Origin: Persicaria tinctoria
Lineage: Eukaryota > Streptophyta > Magnoliopsida > Caryophyllales > Polygonaceae
Assembly: GCA_037127255.1 (NCBI GenBank)
Contig: JBANSL010000013.1
Span: forward strand, 66,719,688 to 66,783,687
Reading direction: 5' to 3'
DNA length: 64,000 nucleotides
The notes beneath the pieces were generated by a model that saw nothing but the letters and a program-made list of their open reading frames with translations, was not told the DNA's origin and ran no database searches. Below, piece after piece: positions 44,761 to 58,163 of the stretch (its first letter is position 1; each line of letters begins with the position of its first letter). The translations under genes were made by a program, and so were the position numbers.

Positions 44761-46330
44761 CTAATTCAGATGGATCGTTTAAATTTTTTGAGACCCATTA
44801 GTTTGTTACCCAACATCTAATGAATCAGACTATCAAATATGTGTATTACATTAACATCAGCAAAAACTATTTCAATGATCAAGCTACTAGTGAGATGATG
44901 TTCCTTGCCAATATATCTTCATATTTAGCTTAGAGACATATGCGATTAGGTAGTAGTTGTTCAAATCTCTCCCAAGGATCGGTGATTCAGCAATAAGTAC
45001 AATCTACCTCCTAATGAAACTCACAGTTAAAACAATAATCACTACATTTATCCAGCTTTCCTACAACAACAACAGCAACAGGCCCAGTTTATCCAGCTAT
45101 CCTATTATAATTTAATGATGCTAACTTATATATGAAAGAATTTCCTTGCTAATATTTGTCATAATTCAATAATGGAACTCATAGCTTAGTAATTTTTCAT
45201 CACTTAGTTGTTCCTGAGATAATAATATACCTACACTATATTGAGAAGTAAGGGTGCAAATCCTACACAGCGCTACTAAAAGAAAATGCATGCATAGTAT
45301 AACAAACAACTCACATAAGCAACACGATTACACGAATACAACACGAACAATAGCATCCGAGCACTTGAGTCTTGGACATCAACAACATGAACACGAACAC
45401 ACACATGAACAACTACAAGGTGTTTATGTCTAACTAAATGAAATGAAAAGATAAAAAATCAGCCTTTATATAAAAAATCAGCTCTGAAAAAATATAAAAC
45501 CATACCTTAAAAGTCCAAAATGAAGCTCAGCTGGCTGCGCACATCTGCAAACTAATTACAGCTGGGTATATTACAGCTAACAGCTGAGCATATTAAACTA
45601 AAACCAATGGAAATATAGCAATATCTTGCAAACTACAATAATGAGGCAATATCTTGCAAACTACGGCAGTGATGCAATATGTGTTTTTATACATATAATC
45701 CATCATCAACAATTGGGAGTTTCAAACCCTACGACATAACGTCGGCAAACTACAACAACAAGTAAAATACTTGCGACAATAGTGTGCATTCAAGCAATAA
45801 TAATTAGAAACGAAATTGAACCCTAGATGTACACATATTTGTAACATGATCCAAAACCAAAATACTTGTGCAATCAAGCATATCATTGTATAATTTGAGT
45901 ATAATGCAGACTTATCTAAATGAAAGTGACAGTCCATTTCAAAGGCCCAATTTCTGATATCCGAAGCTTTGAATTTCAACATCAGAACTACAAATATGCA
46001 TTTTTTTTATTTTAAAAAAAGGCCTTTTCAAATGTAGGTACATAGCAGTGACAATCAACTTTAAAACTGATGGAATTCCTTTCCGGTTTTAGGGATTTGT
46101 AGTTCTTTAACTACATATGTTCTCTTTCTTTAGCAGACAGTTTTATACAACATATAACCTGTAATGGTTGTAAAGGATGGGATGCAATGAATAAAAAATC
46201 ACGAAATTCGCGCAATAACGAAGAAAACCCCAAATTTCAGACAAAAATCGCGCTATAGGAGCCCCTCATCCTCGTACGTGTTGGTATTGAAGCAACCCTA
46301 AATTCATTTGATAACAAAATTAGGGAGAAA
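44761..46330. other. Interior of the Mutator-like element, no gene recognised
   Basis: AT-rich, with no further kelch-type exon that I can read. It may be intron sequence of the captured gene. An 86-codon ORF (45722-45982, minus) shows no known motif. Confidence 0.4.
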
Positions 46331-47270
46331 CTAGTGTAATACCCGTGCCTTGAAGGCACGAGAGCTTGATCTATTTTAATTTGAACATCATTTTATATAT
46401 CTATAAAATAGGAAACAGATATTTTAAAATTTCAGCAATAATATTGACCAATAAGAAAATACCATTTGAATAAAAAATTCAAGTTTAATTGTGAGCGTGA
46501 CACATCAGCAATATAACCGAAAAGAGATTGCAATCGGGAAAAAAATGGAAACATGTCTCAATATTTACGACAATATAACCGAAAATAAAAAAAAAGGGAA
46601 TGGATTCAAATCATATTTAAAATAGGAAACAAATATTTTAAAGTTTCCATAATAATATTGACCAATAAGAAAATCTCATTTGAATAAAAAATTCAACTTT
46701 AATTGTGGGCGTGACACGTCAGCAAAATGCTAGCAGAATTAGTAATATTAATAGATAGATAGATAATAGATAATAGATAGATATATAATAAATATATTGT
46801 AATCGGAAAAAAAAAATGGAAACATGTCTCAATATTTATGGCAATATAACCGAAAATAAAAAAAAGGAATGGATTCAAATCATATTTAAAATAGGAAACA
46901 AATATTTTAAAGTTTCCATAATAATATTGACCAATAAGATAATCTCATTTGAATAAAAAATTCAACTTTAATTGTGGGCGTGACACGTCAGCAAAATGCT
47001 AGCAGAATTAGTAATATTAATAGATAGATTAATAGATATATTGCAATCGGGAAAAAAAAAAAGGAAACATGTCTCAATATTTACGGCAATATAACCGAAA
47101 ATAAAAAAAAAAGAATGGATTCAAATCATATTTAAAATAGGAAACAAATATTTTAAAGTTTCCATAATAATATTGACCAATAAGAAAATCTCATTTGAAT
47201 AAAAAATTCAACTTTAATTGTGGGCGTGACACGTCAGGAAAATGCTAGCAGAATTAGTAATATTAATAGA
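46331..47270 (-). mobile_element. Small Helitron with tandemly repeated 5' end
   Basis: On the minus strand: preceded by A, starts TCTATTAATATTACTAATTC and ends with hairpin CGTGCCTT-C-AAGGCACG (46344-46360), spacer, CTAG (46334-46331), then T. It is thus bounded by all Helitron marks. The 5' terminal segment (about 240 to 250 bp, with GACGTGTCACGCCCACAATT) is present three times in tandem, plus a diverged fourth near 46395-46510. No coding sequence. Confidence 0.8.
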
Positions 47271-47700
47271 TAGAGGAGGAGCATAGGGGCACATACATAT
47301 GGACTGGTACTCGTAGAAGGCGACGGATTCAGCGGCATCGGCAGGCGGCGGCGGATTCGGCGGCATATCGCCACCGGAGTCGGATCTTCCTCCTCTTCTT
47401 CTTCGATTCCAACACGGATCTTCGCCAACGCGAAGTCGCATAAAAAATTGCTCTTGCTCTTCCTCTTGGATGAAGAAGCACGGAATCCGAGATCTGGAAA
47501 CGTAGCCCTGACTGAGATCCGAGATCCACCGAGGAGCCTTGGACGGCGTGGGTGACGGGAGATCCACAGATCTGGAAACGGAGCAGGAGGAGTGGTCTCG
47601 GAAGAGGAAGGACGAAGCACGAAAATAGAGGGTTCGGAGGAGGAGGGATTCGGATTTCTGAGAAACAGGAAAAAATGTCTGTACAAAGCAAAAATAGGTA
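47271..47700 (-). other. Leader/first-exon-like part of the right captured fragment
   Basis: GC-richer than its surroundings, with long overlapping ORFs on the minus strand (47214-47714, 47234-47743, 47329-47691). They read as Pro/Ser/Arg-rich and match no protein I know. Its position just inside the right TIR and its CT-rich character mirror 37620-37800 on the left. Probably transcribed leader of the captured gene. Confidence 0.35.
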
Positions 47701-47788
47701 TATATAGAGGCCATTTTGCTAAAATGTCAAAAAACGCGACCATTTTGCAAATACGTCCAAATAAAGTGCCTGTTTTGCAAATTTTTTC
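47701..47788 (-). repeat. Right TIR of the Mutator-like element
   Basis: Ungapped partner of 37527-37614 in inverted orientation. Confidence 0.7.
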
Positions 47789-47912
47789 TAATAATTATAC
47801 AAAAATCGGATGCTAAAATCACGTTAATCTATTGTGAATTTAAATTAGGAAGGTTGTAATCAACTAAAATCTTGGACAAATTATCTACGATGTATTTGAA
47901 TACAACCAGACA

Positions 47913-47914
<2 letters not shown>

Positions 47915-47987
<73 letters not shown>
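47915..47987. repeat. (TA)n microsatellite
   Basis: About 73 bases of TA repeats. Confidence 0.95.
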
Positions 47988-47989
<2 letters not shown>

Positions 47990-49508
47990 TATACGTTGTT
48001 GATGAACATTTAGTTTAAAAAATGTATATAGATTTTTTTTAATATTTTAATGTTGAAGATTCCAACTAAAATTGGATAGCGATAGAATATTTAGGTTACA
48101 AAGCTTCTTTAGAAGATATTGTGTTATGAATGTTTGATATAAAAAAGGAAGTTTAATTTTAAATTTTTTTATAGATGAATATCTCTTTATAATTGAATGC
48201 TACATTCGGAAAAAAAAATAGCTATTCATTCTATCAAAAAAAAAAGCTCCTCATGATCGTTTTTAGTTGTCAATCCATTATTTCTCAAAAGCCCCATATG
48301 AATAACGTCTGAATGTTCAAGAGTGACACAGGGAAGAACAATACTGTCGAGGATAATGAATCTGAAATGCTGAATCTGAAACTTACTCAGCAATCTGTTT
48401 AGTGAATGTTCATGAATCTTAAACTGAAATGTGGAATATGTAATCTCTAAGTTCATTACAAGTTGTTGAATCTGTAATCTGAAATGCTGAATCTGAAACA
48501 GAGATCAAGGATGTACTTTTGTTTTTGGTAGAGATGATGTTGGATACTTTGGTTGGATGAGGTGAATATATACCATATCTGAAATGAATATACAGTATAC
48601 CCACTCATATTACAAACAATGGTAACTCCGGTTGAATTTTTTTGGTGGAGATGTGCTGAATATTTTGCATGTTTTACCTGAATATATAACACAATTGACA
48701 TGAATATGCAGTATACTCAAATCCTATTACTAACCAATCTAATGTAGGACTAATTATCAGACTCACGGATATGGCTAGAAGGACAACACCAGGATTGATG
48801 AAGGACGTCATCGCAATGATTACAATTAGAGGGAATGCGCTAGCAATGATCGGACTTGGGGATCGACCTGAATCAGAACAAGATCCGAACATCCAATCAG
48901 AGTTCGAAAATGCATTGACGCAGACACAAGATCAGTTATAACATTAGTTGAAATCACAATGCCTATGACACTTTCATGTTATATATTGATCAAAAATATC
49001 CTAAATATTCATATTAGTTGTGATATGCATTCAGTACTGCCTACATCGTTGTGGAGCATAAAAAACAAAATATATCGACGAATTTCAGTATAGATTTTAA
49101 AGTATACCACATCTACTAGAATGCTTGGAATTTTGACTAAATTCCATGTCTGATTCAACCACCGATTGATCGTCTCCGAACATTTAGAAAAAGGATGGAC
49201 GACGTTCTCAAGAATATTTTAATATCAGTTTGGTAGTCCATGGGATTGCTCTGCCTTATTCATTCCAAAATCAATTGCACATTGAATTCCATAGAATTGC
49301 TGATTTCACGCCCAATTGCTAATTGAAAGGCAATCACTCACAACTTGGCTTTCCAATTTGTCGACTCGTTTAATTTTAATTAATCATAGATATAATCTAG
49401 TATGGTAGGATTCAACGAACATTTAATCTAGACCGTTCATTCTACTTTAATCCGACGCTTATTACTCCGTTACACGTTACACCCTATAATCCGTTTCACT
49501 AGAACCCT

Positions 49509-49563
<55 letters not shown>

Positions 49564-50980
49564 CGAGATGAAACTAGAGATTTAGATACACAAAATGGGC
49601 CAGCCCAAAGTTTAGACACTCTTAACCCAAAGTCACATATTTTTGAAGTCTTCCTACTCGGAACTGAGTCCCAACAAGGGTTGCTTCCAACTTGTAGTTC
49701 GGTTAAGGATGAATAGTCCCGGGTAAACGGGTCATTCGGGTCGGTTCACTTCGGATCTCGGGTAAAACGGGTCCCGGGTATTTTCGAGTTGGCTGGACGC
49801 CGGATATGACCGGGTTTCGAGTCATTTCGGGTCGATTTCAAGTTTGTAAATTTTTTCTTTTTTAAATTAAAAAATCATGATTTGATAATTTTGCGATAAA
49901 TTTTAATTATATATATAAAAAAATAATTATATTTTATTATAAATCAACCGGATCAATCGAGTAAATTGGGTCAAAATTACCGGGTCAATCGGATCGAAAA
50001 CCAGATTACCCGAAAAATTTCCGGTTTTTCGGGTTTGGATCGAAAAAAAATTCCGAATTTGAATCGGAAATTTTCCGAGCGACCGGGTCGAGTTGTGTTT
50101 TAACAGGTCTTCTTGTTATAATATAAAAACGATTCTAATACTTCTAGAGTGAAGTTTATCAGGTTTTTTTTTGCATGGTTCATCTTCGATTGACCACCGA
50201 TTTTTTCGTAGTTTAGTTCACAGTAAATTGGTATAAATTTTAAAATCAGCCAAAGTCAATTTTAAATCAAAAAGACCTTGTGGTCGATTTCCTATGTTTT
50301 TTAAGATGTTAAGTAATTGGAGGATTTCTTTCAAGGTGCGAAAAAGGTTTGCGAATCAAAGTCATGAATTAGATGCATCAACAAAGGCTTTTGATTTGCT
50401 TGAAATTTTGATTTTTCACGTTTCGACTGGTAGAAGGAGAAAGCAGCGAGCATCATTTTGGGTTATGGAGAGGGTTTGAGTTTTTTTTTTGTTTTTTTTA
50501 ATATTATTATTGTTTGAAATGCTCTCATTTTTGGGGTTCAAATGTAGTATTTCGTTAGTTAGCCTATCAACTTTTTAAATCATAATACAATAGTTAGCCG
50601 TTAGCACTCACATCTAAGGTTTTTACGGATTTTTTAAGAAAAAAAAACTAATAAAATAAGAGAGAAAAGTTGAATCTTAAAAATGATGTTGATAACTTTT
50701 TATTTACAAACTCTCCAAAAAGCTCTAGAAACCCACTCAAAAACTTTGGTCAACAAAAAAGGGTGATGTGGCATCCATCTATTGGAGGAGAACTAAGTGA
50801 CCCCCATATAAGGTGCAAATTGTTGTACTATTTTATTTACACTTGTAAATATTTTCGGTTGTTTTTTTTTTTTATCTTTTTAATAGAAATTAAATTTATT
50901 TTAGATATTATTAAAAATAATAATTTGTTTTTCATCTAGAAACTCATTAGAGAAAATTGCATTGAATATACCAAAAACTT
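47988..50980. other. Intergenic region without a clear gene
   Basis: 48340-48510 repeats 'gctgaatctgaaac' phrases. A 56-codon ORF at 48771-48941 (plus; MARRTTPGLMKDVIAMI, ends TQTQDQL) is the only clean small frame; its product is unknown. (TA)n at 49512-49561. 49690-50110 is rich in CGGGT/ACCCG phrases, a worn plant repeat. 50294-50479 is an unremarkable ORF. Confidence 0.4.
49512..49561. repeat. (TA)n microsatellite
   Basis: About 50 bases of TA repeats. Confidence 0.95.
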
Positions 50981-52266
50981 AGGGGCCTTGCAAAAATAGC
51001 ACTCCCCCATCCCAATTTGCAAAAGTGACAAAATACCCATTTTTTTTGCAAAAATAATCGGTCTCTCCAACCCACAATTAAAGGTTATGCTAATTGTAAT
51101 GATTACAATTATAAAGTACCCCCTTTCAACTTCAGTTGGATTTCAAAAGCCTTTAGTTGGAGAGGGAGAAGGAGACAGCTATTGACAAAACTTCGAGGGA
51201 GGAGAAGGTGAGCGCCACCATAGAGGGAAATCGGTTGCGCCGCCGGAACCGATAGAGAGGGGGAGGAACCCACCATTGAAGGGAGGGACAAACCACCATT
51301 GAAGAGGGGCTACGGTTTTTGCTCAAACCACCATTGAAGAGAGGTTATCTCCCATTCTCTATTTCTATTCTACATCTTTTTATGGCATTTTAGGGTTTCA
51401 ATTTATGGAATTTCAATTTGGGGTCCTTGGGAAGAATGGGGTTGAAAATGTTTTAATGTACAAACCCTAACCTTATGAGTGATGAGCGGTTTGGGGATTA
51501 GCCATTGATGCTTAGTTGATGATGAAATTGAAGATCGAAATATGGTAGAAACGAAATGAAAACCCTCATGAAAGAATGAAATTGGATTTCGAAAACTTGT
51601 TAAGGGTGAGCGGAGTCGTTCGTCTGGATTGGGGAAACGGTCGAATGGCTAGGTTTAGTAATTTCTGTGTTGGCTTCGAATTGGGGAAGTAGGGGAGAGA
51701 TGGGTTTTGAATGATGTTGGATATGGTAAAGGGAAAGGTGAATGGTATACGAAATGGGTGCATATGAGTTTGGAAAATGAGAACTTTTGGTGGATTTTGA
51801 GATCGGGGGTGTTTGGTGACTAATTGTCTTGAAAATATAATGCTAGCAATGGGTGATACTTGTACATCGTTGTAAGTTTGTTTCTATGTGTTGAAGTATG
51901 TTGTGATTGAAATCGTTGATGTTACGTGCAGTGCATGAATTTGATGTCATTTGACAGTAATTTAGGGTTGTCATTTGTGTATTACATAAGCTTATGATAG
52001 TTGATACTACTGTGTAGTTGTGTTGTTTGTTTCATTCGTTACTTGTGTTAATTACCATTTTGAGTTTATATGAACATGTGTATTTGTGTGACTTATGAAT
52101 ATGTGAATCTGTGTATTCGTGACATTTGTGTATTTTTGTCATGAGTGTAATGTTATATGTAGTGGCATAAAAATTATTTTGACTAGAAGAAAATTTGGAT
52201 ACACTGGCAAGGATTATTGCTAAAATGGGTATTATGTGAACACTTGTATGACAGATTAAGAACACT

Positions 52267-52600
52267 ATGAGAAAAATGAAAGGAAAAAATGTCGCGACAC
52301 CGTCGAGAAAGAAGGTATTAAATGTAATCACTTCTCGGACAGGTCCAAGCCCCTATTTTTGTGTTGATGATGTTAATTGTGTCGTGTCGTGTGTTATTTG
52401 TGCAGCCGACACTAGCACTTCCTCCGGAAAAGTATTTCAGAGGGAGGTCAAACCACTTCTCGAAGATGGGCTTGCTAAAAGGAATGGACGAGGTCCTAAC
52501 TGCGGCTGATTGGAAAATATTTAAGGACAGCGGGCTAGGGGGCATTGTAATGATCAAAAGCAATGTGCCGTATTGCTGCGACCTTATCCATTACTTATGT
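52267..52600 (+). pseudogene. DUF1985-like fragment
   Basis: An exon (about 52267-52314: KMKGKNVATPSRKK, then GTATTA donor) and, after an acceptor near 52403, LPPEKYFRGRSNHFSKMGLL followed by TAADWKIFKDSGLGGIVMI to about 52570. The second part resembles the N-terminal DUF1985 region of Ulp1-type proteins carried by some plant Mutator-like elements. No protease domain follows. The assignment is tentative. Confidence 0.35.
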
Positions 52601-52624
52601 TGTTTTGTACTTAACTTGTTATGA

Positions 52625-54349
52625 ATTGTATTAGTTAGGAACTTTAGTACTTCGTAGTGTTTGGTTTAGGTCTTAATTGTTTAATGGTTTCCACCTTTTG
52701 GATGACTTGTGTTTGATGACTGATAAGGTATGATGTGGAAACTTGTTTATATGTGTTATGGATGGTTTTTGTGAATTCTGCATTATCACGCATTTCGTTT
52801 GAGTTTAATGGTTAATATACTTAGGATGGGAAGTTTCTGAGATAGATAAGATATGCCAGTGGTTATTTTCTTATTGGCATAGACTTTGATTTTATTGGCA
52901 AGGAAAAATCATATATTTGCTAGTAAGCAAAAAATCCGCAAACATTTGTCCTTTGCATCGTCGGCAAACTAAACGGCCAGTTACGTACATTCAAAACCAC
53001 CAAAAATCCAAAGTGTCAGTGAGTTACAAGCAAACTAACAAAATACTACATTCGACTACGCAAAAGAAGAGTTATCCCACTAGACATCGATTTCTTCACC
53101 TTGCCACGCCACACTTGCTTTTGTCATTCGACGCTTCCGACGAAGGAAATCTCCCCGAGACGAATACCTACTTGTCTCCATTATCTTGCTCCTGATAGAC
53201 CAAAATGGCATGCTCTCCTCTATGAGCATTGCCCCCTCCTCCATGTCCACATCAGCAGCTTTACTTTTCATCTCCGGAGCAACGATTGTCGGTTCTATCC
53301 AGATTTTTTGGTTTATCTTGCCAGCCATGTGATTTTTTTGCCAGTTGAATTGTTTCTTTGTCATCCAAATGGTTATCCATGCCATACTCCAAATTGAGAT
53401 CAAGATGCGATGTAGACCTATCGACGCCCATACAAACCCAACCCCTCTCTTCCACCACAACAGTACGCTGTGATGTCTTCGTCTGGTGATTTGGTGCGTT
53501 GTGAAAAATTCACAAACTTCAAGTGACTTCCATTTTGGCTTCCACCTTCTTTGACTGAAGCGTACAAAGGAAAAGACCATGCCCCATCTCCACCATTTGA
53601 GTCTCAGTACTTGAAATCATCCCAATCACTTTCATCATCCACTTGAATCAGATAACATCTTTCCTTCTTCGTATTGAGTAGGTATTTCAACTCCAACTCG
53701 TACCGACTCGGGTCTACCGTGAGCTTCTACATTATCTTGCTCCTGACGGGACCAAACGACATGCTCTACTCTATGAGCATTGCCTTTTCGAAATTTCGAC
53801 CTTCATACACCCATCCCCCTCCTTCATGTTCCTATCGAGCATCGTTGATGTATATTGTACACAATTGCCACGTGTATATGTATATGTAAATATATATTCC
53901 TTTGATGACTAGGATTTCTCTTTGGTTGGCTAGTAACTTAATTTCTGAGTTTTAATCTTCGAGCTTTATGTTAATGGCAGCTATAAACAATCGTTTGTTT
54001 TTCCCCTTTTATGTCCACATGTCAAGCCCACATCTTCTTTCATAGTCTCTGTAAAAGCCGCCTAATCCCCCTCACATGATTTCCCTCCAATTTGGCTTTA
54101 CGTGAATTTAATATGGGCAAAGTGAAACACTCTCTCTCCACAGTGCATTAAATGATTGTCCTCTTAACCCCATCTCTCTCCCTAGAGCTTGTCATCTCAG
54201 TCCTCTCTCTCCACAAATCTCTGCAACTCTTTCTTCTTCTTTTTTATTTTTTTTTTACCAAGTGAAACCATTCACCCTCTCCAATGTCGACAGTTGTCCC
54301 GCCCCCCCTTTTTTTTCTTTTGAAGACTCAATGTAACCTGCTACCGGGT
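52625..54349. other. Interior of the second Mutator-like candidate
   Basis: No gene recognised. A stretch of about 60 bases ('attatcttgctcctga', 'ctctatgagcattgcc') is directly repeated at 53175-53235 and 53728-53788. ORF 53080-53580 (minus, Lys/Arg/Trp-rich) overlaps the first copy and has no motif I know. 54000-54330 is CT-rich. Confidence 0.35.
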
Positions 54350-54443
54350 GAACAATTTTTGCAAATCTGACATTTTGTTACATGCCTGCAATTTTTACCC
54401 CCTATGGTTATTTTTGCAAACCTCAAATTTTTTTGCAAACCTC

Positions 54444-55682
54444 ATTATGTATAAACGGTGAAAAGTGAATTAAGAAACTCTAGACACTCATATGGATGTA
54501 GATGAAAAAGTAAGTTGGGGTTTTTAAAGAGAGAAAGTGATAAAGTTGTACTCCGTATTAAGAAACTTTAGAAACTCGCATTGATGCGGATGGTCAGGAT
54601 CAATCCACCTATAGTGACTAGAAACTTATCGAGGATGGTCAAATTTTTTTATAAGTTATTCAGTCTCTCTTCGATAGATTTTTTTTCTTTAGTTTAACAG
54701 ATCAAAGTTATGATATTTTAATTTCAAATAATTAATCTGTATTTCATTTTCAAACATTCAAAACTTTTTAGGCTTATAAATCAAAACAATGATATCGATT
54801 AGAAGACCAATTCCATAATAGATAACCGGAAAAAAGGGGCGAGTGCTCCCCTTGCACCTCCCTTTCTTCGCCTATGTCCATCTACATCTCATTTCCTTCT
54901 ACAATACATTAGGTGAAAACTGAAATGTCAACTTTCAACTTTAATTAATACGTACGCCTACGTTAGGTTTTCTCGATCTTATATGGCTTCGTTTACATGT
55001 ACTGGGTTTAATTTGTTTGGATTTTTTTTTTGGGTGGTTTATGCATCCTTGATCCTTCACGTATACCATACCTTTCCTTACAATACACTGTATGTTTTTT
55101 TTACTGACTCTCCATTTGACATTAACATTAACATAAGTTGTTTATGATTAAGGTCCATTCCTTTTGGTTTGGTTTATCAATATAAAGATGTGGATATCTA
55201 TAGACTATAACAGTTGAATATGAAATAAACTTGTTTAATGTGATGAAGGGTCAACTTTAATTAATATAGTGATCCATCCTTGATATTGTCTACATTGGAA
55301 TTTTCTCTTATAGGTTCGGAAGGGTGTACTTGACTTTTTTTTTTTTTTTTTATATAGGTAAAAATTTGGAAGAGGCTAGTCCCTACTAGTCTACCAATCA
55401 ATGACATCCTTGTGGATACATACGTCAAGTTCCCTATCGTGAAGTGGGTTTGTCGTGATCAAGGTTTGGAACAGGAGAGAAACACAGTCCGCACATCGGT
55501 TGATTTCCCGAAAGACACAGGAAATCAAGATGACCTCGAACCGAAGGAGCAGATGACGGACGTCGGAGAGAAGGACTTGGATCTCCTAGGGCATTGCCAA
55601 CTGTCACTTGAGTATTCAATTTTTTTACAAAGGTAAATTGCTTTACCTTTTTTATTTACATTTATTTTTTTTATAGGTGTTG
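54444..55682. other. Intergenic, nothing certain
   Basis: AT-rich with a T19 run at about 55338-55356. ORF 55412-55636 (acidic, MTDVGEKDLDLL) is preceded by 'ggtaaaaatttggaagaggc' and could be a retroelement tail or an exon; I cannot assign it. Confidence 0.35.
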
Positions 55683-55731
55683 TTTTTTATTTTTTATTTT
55701 TTTTACAGTAGGCAAACATTGGGAGCTGCTG

Positions 55732-56604
55732 CTAGTAAAGCAGCCTAACTCCCGGATCATCCTGAAGGATGATGTTACAAAGGTCTCTATGATAGGGGAT
55801 AGAATGTAAATTACAAATTACACCTCTTTTGGCTATATAATCCGCTGTATTGTTAGCTTCTTTGAATATGTGTCGGATTTCTGCTGAGGAAAATTCCGCT
55901 GCCAACCTGTGGACTTCTTCAATTTGATGTAGTAGTTCCCATCCGGACGGTTGCTCTCTCTTGACTGCTTTCACAAGTATTTGATTGTCACTTTCCAATA
56001 TAATCTTCCTTAGTCCCTTCTGTCTTGCTCTTTGAAGACCTAAAATCATTGTAGAGGCTTTTGTTTGGATTGCTGAACCAACATTAGCTTCTTGAGAAAA
56101 AATATCGATAATATGCCCTTCAAAATCACGAATGATTCCCCCAATCTGACTTTTTCCAAAATGGGTAAAAGAACCATCTACATTAATTTTGTAGATAGTT
56201 CTAGGAGGTCTTGTCCATTTGGCTCTACCCCTTCTTGTTGCTCTTGTTTGCACTTTGGTGTTGTCTTCTCCTCCCTTGATCCAATCCGTTATGCTCTGGC
56301 TAATCTGCTGAATCATGATGGATGCCCCTAATGGATTTTTAGACCTGAAAATTCTGTTATTCCTAACATCCCAAATTGATTGCCAAATAAAAGCTAGATC
56401 TATAAACCTATTGTTATCATTCTTGATTTTGCCCAGGTTTTCATGCAAAGGACATTGTAGATTAAGACCCTGAAAAATACAAACCTGATTTCTGTTCATA
56501 TTGAGCAATAACTTCCCTTGTAAACATACATTTTGTGAATAGGTGGGCTGCATCTTCATCTGCTTGGCCACAAAGAGAGCATTGACTTTGAACTCTATTG
56601 ACAT
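55732..56604 (-). pseudogene. LINE B zinc-finger tail and RNase H
   Basis: RNase H motifs: YKINVDGSFTHFGKSQIGG (D), ILESDNQILVKAV (D), IRHIFKEANNTADYIAKR (D). The glutamate normally found in the 'AE' helix is Ser in TKASTMILGLQRA. The upstream zf-RVT segment is read in another frame (CSLCGQADEDAAHLFTKC near 56520-56590), so a frameshift separates them. Ends at the TAA at 55732 close to the A tail. Confidence 0.8.
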
Positions 56605-57332
56605 ACCTGTTTAGTCTACTGGTAGTAGGGAGGCCATCAATTTTGATCTTCCATAGCAGGTTTTTGATTTGGGGAGGGAGCTTGAGCTTCCAAATCTAGC
56701 TTTGTGATTTATAGCCTTGGAGTTGTGTGCCCAGAATTTTCTTTATTGATCTTGTAGTGAATTTCCCTTCCGGATCGGGACTCCAGATCAAATTATCTTG
56801 AGTCTGCCACTAGGGGATCTTTATCTTTAGAATCCTATCAATAATCCCTTGTGGGAAGGTTTGTCTTAGCACTTCTTCCTTCCACAGGTTCCTGTCATTG
56901 ATAAGAGATTCAACGGTCATGTTAGGATCGTTTGATCCTCTGTAAGCCTTGAGGCTAATCGAAGGGATCCAGTGGTCTTCCCACACATTGATGGCCGAAC
57001 CATTACCAACAATCCAGAGAAGTCCTTCCTTAAAATTTTCCCTTAATGTAAGGAGTCTTCCAAGTTGCCAATTGATGTTTCCTTTTTTTGGAAATTTCTT
57101 ATGCTTTCATGTTGGAGGTATTTTTCCTTTATAATTTGAACCCATATACTATCTTTATTCTTATAAATTTTCCATAAGAGCTTCATTTGAAGAGCAAAGT
57201 TTAATTCCTCGGCCTTCCTAATACCAAGGCCTCCTAACGGTTTGCTCTTGCATATTGTGTCCCAGCTAATCAGGGGTATGTATTTTTCTGTTGGGGATTT
57301 GTTCCAAATTTTTTTTTGTTAATTTGGTCCAT

Positions 57333-58163
57333 CTAGTTAAGAACTCCTTTGGGGAGCAGAAAATTTTGCAGTAAGTAGTTAGTTTTTGAGCTAAGATTTG
57401 ATTGGATAAGAACTGTTCTGCCTGCTTGGGATAGGGTTGAGGCTCTCCATTTCGAGAGTTGTTTTTTCATATTTTCAATTGCATCATCAAAAACACAATT
57501 TTTTATTCTTCCATTGACAAGGGGGATGCCTAAATATTTCTCAAGGGTTTTCGAGACAGGTATACCCATATGGGCTACCAGATCCCTAGTCAGATTGGGG
57601 TTAACATTCCTAGAGCATTGGAGGGAACTTTTACTATAGTTTATGGTTAGGCCTGACAAGTTGGAGAAGTTGTTAATCATATTTTGAATCGTGTTAAGAC
57701 TGGTATGGGCTACCTTTGCAAAAACAATGGTATCATCAGCAAAGGTTAAGAAAGGAATAGGGATACCATTCTTGGCCAGTTTTATGCCTATTAAGGCATC
57801 ATCTAGGAGAGCTTCCTTATGTAGTTCCCTGGATAAACCTTCCATTACTAGAACGAATAAGTAGGGAGCTAAAGGGTCACCCTGTCTGATGCCCCTATTG
57901 GGATTAAACTGAGGACAAGGTGTATTATTAACAAGAACAGAGAAAGATTTGGATGAAATGTATTTCATTACCCAGTTAATCCAAGGTTGATGGAATCCGA
58001 ATTTTCCAAGAACTGCCTTAATGTAACTCCAATTTATTTTATCGTAAGCCTTCTCCATATCTAACTTTAGAGCCATCAAACCTTTTTTCCCTTTTTGTTT
58101 ATGAAAAGTGTGAAAAATTTTGTGTGCAATTAAGGTGTTATCCTGAATAGATCTTCCCTCCAC
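57333..58163 (-). pseudogene. LINE B reverse transcriptase, palm and thumb
   Basis: RSIQDNTLIAHKIFHTF, LKLDMEKAYDKINW, RGIRQGDPLAPYLFVL, active site FADDTIVF, INYSKSSLQCS, KYLGIPLVNGRI and LSKWRASTLSQAGRTVL. The catalytic residues are kept. The reading frame ends at 57333, where the family continues (matching sequence goes on in other frames to about 56610). Confidence 0.85.

Larger units (their letters stand above)
50987..54443. mobile_element. Probable second Mutator-like element
   Basis: The left end GGGGCCTTGCAAAAATAGC with AATTTGCAAAAGTGACAAAA and a third GCAAAAATAAT resembles the inverted right end GAGGTTTGCAAAAATAACC with AAATTGCAGG, TAACAAAATG and TTTGCAAAAATTG (54350-54443). The style matches the TIRs at 37527 and 47788. 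I could not find a 9-bp target duplication, and the exact right border (54426 or 54443) is open. Confidence 0.4.

Noticed and set aside
47214..47743. Overlapping 166- and 169-codon minus-strand ORFs as genes
   Set aside because: They overlap the Helitron end and each other in different frames, and the sequence looks like leader rather than a conserved protein.
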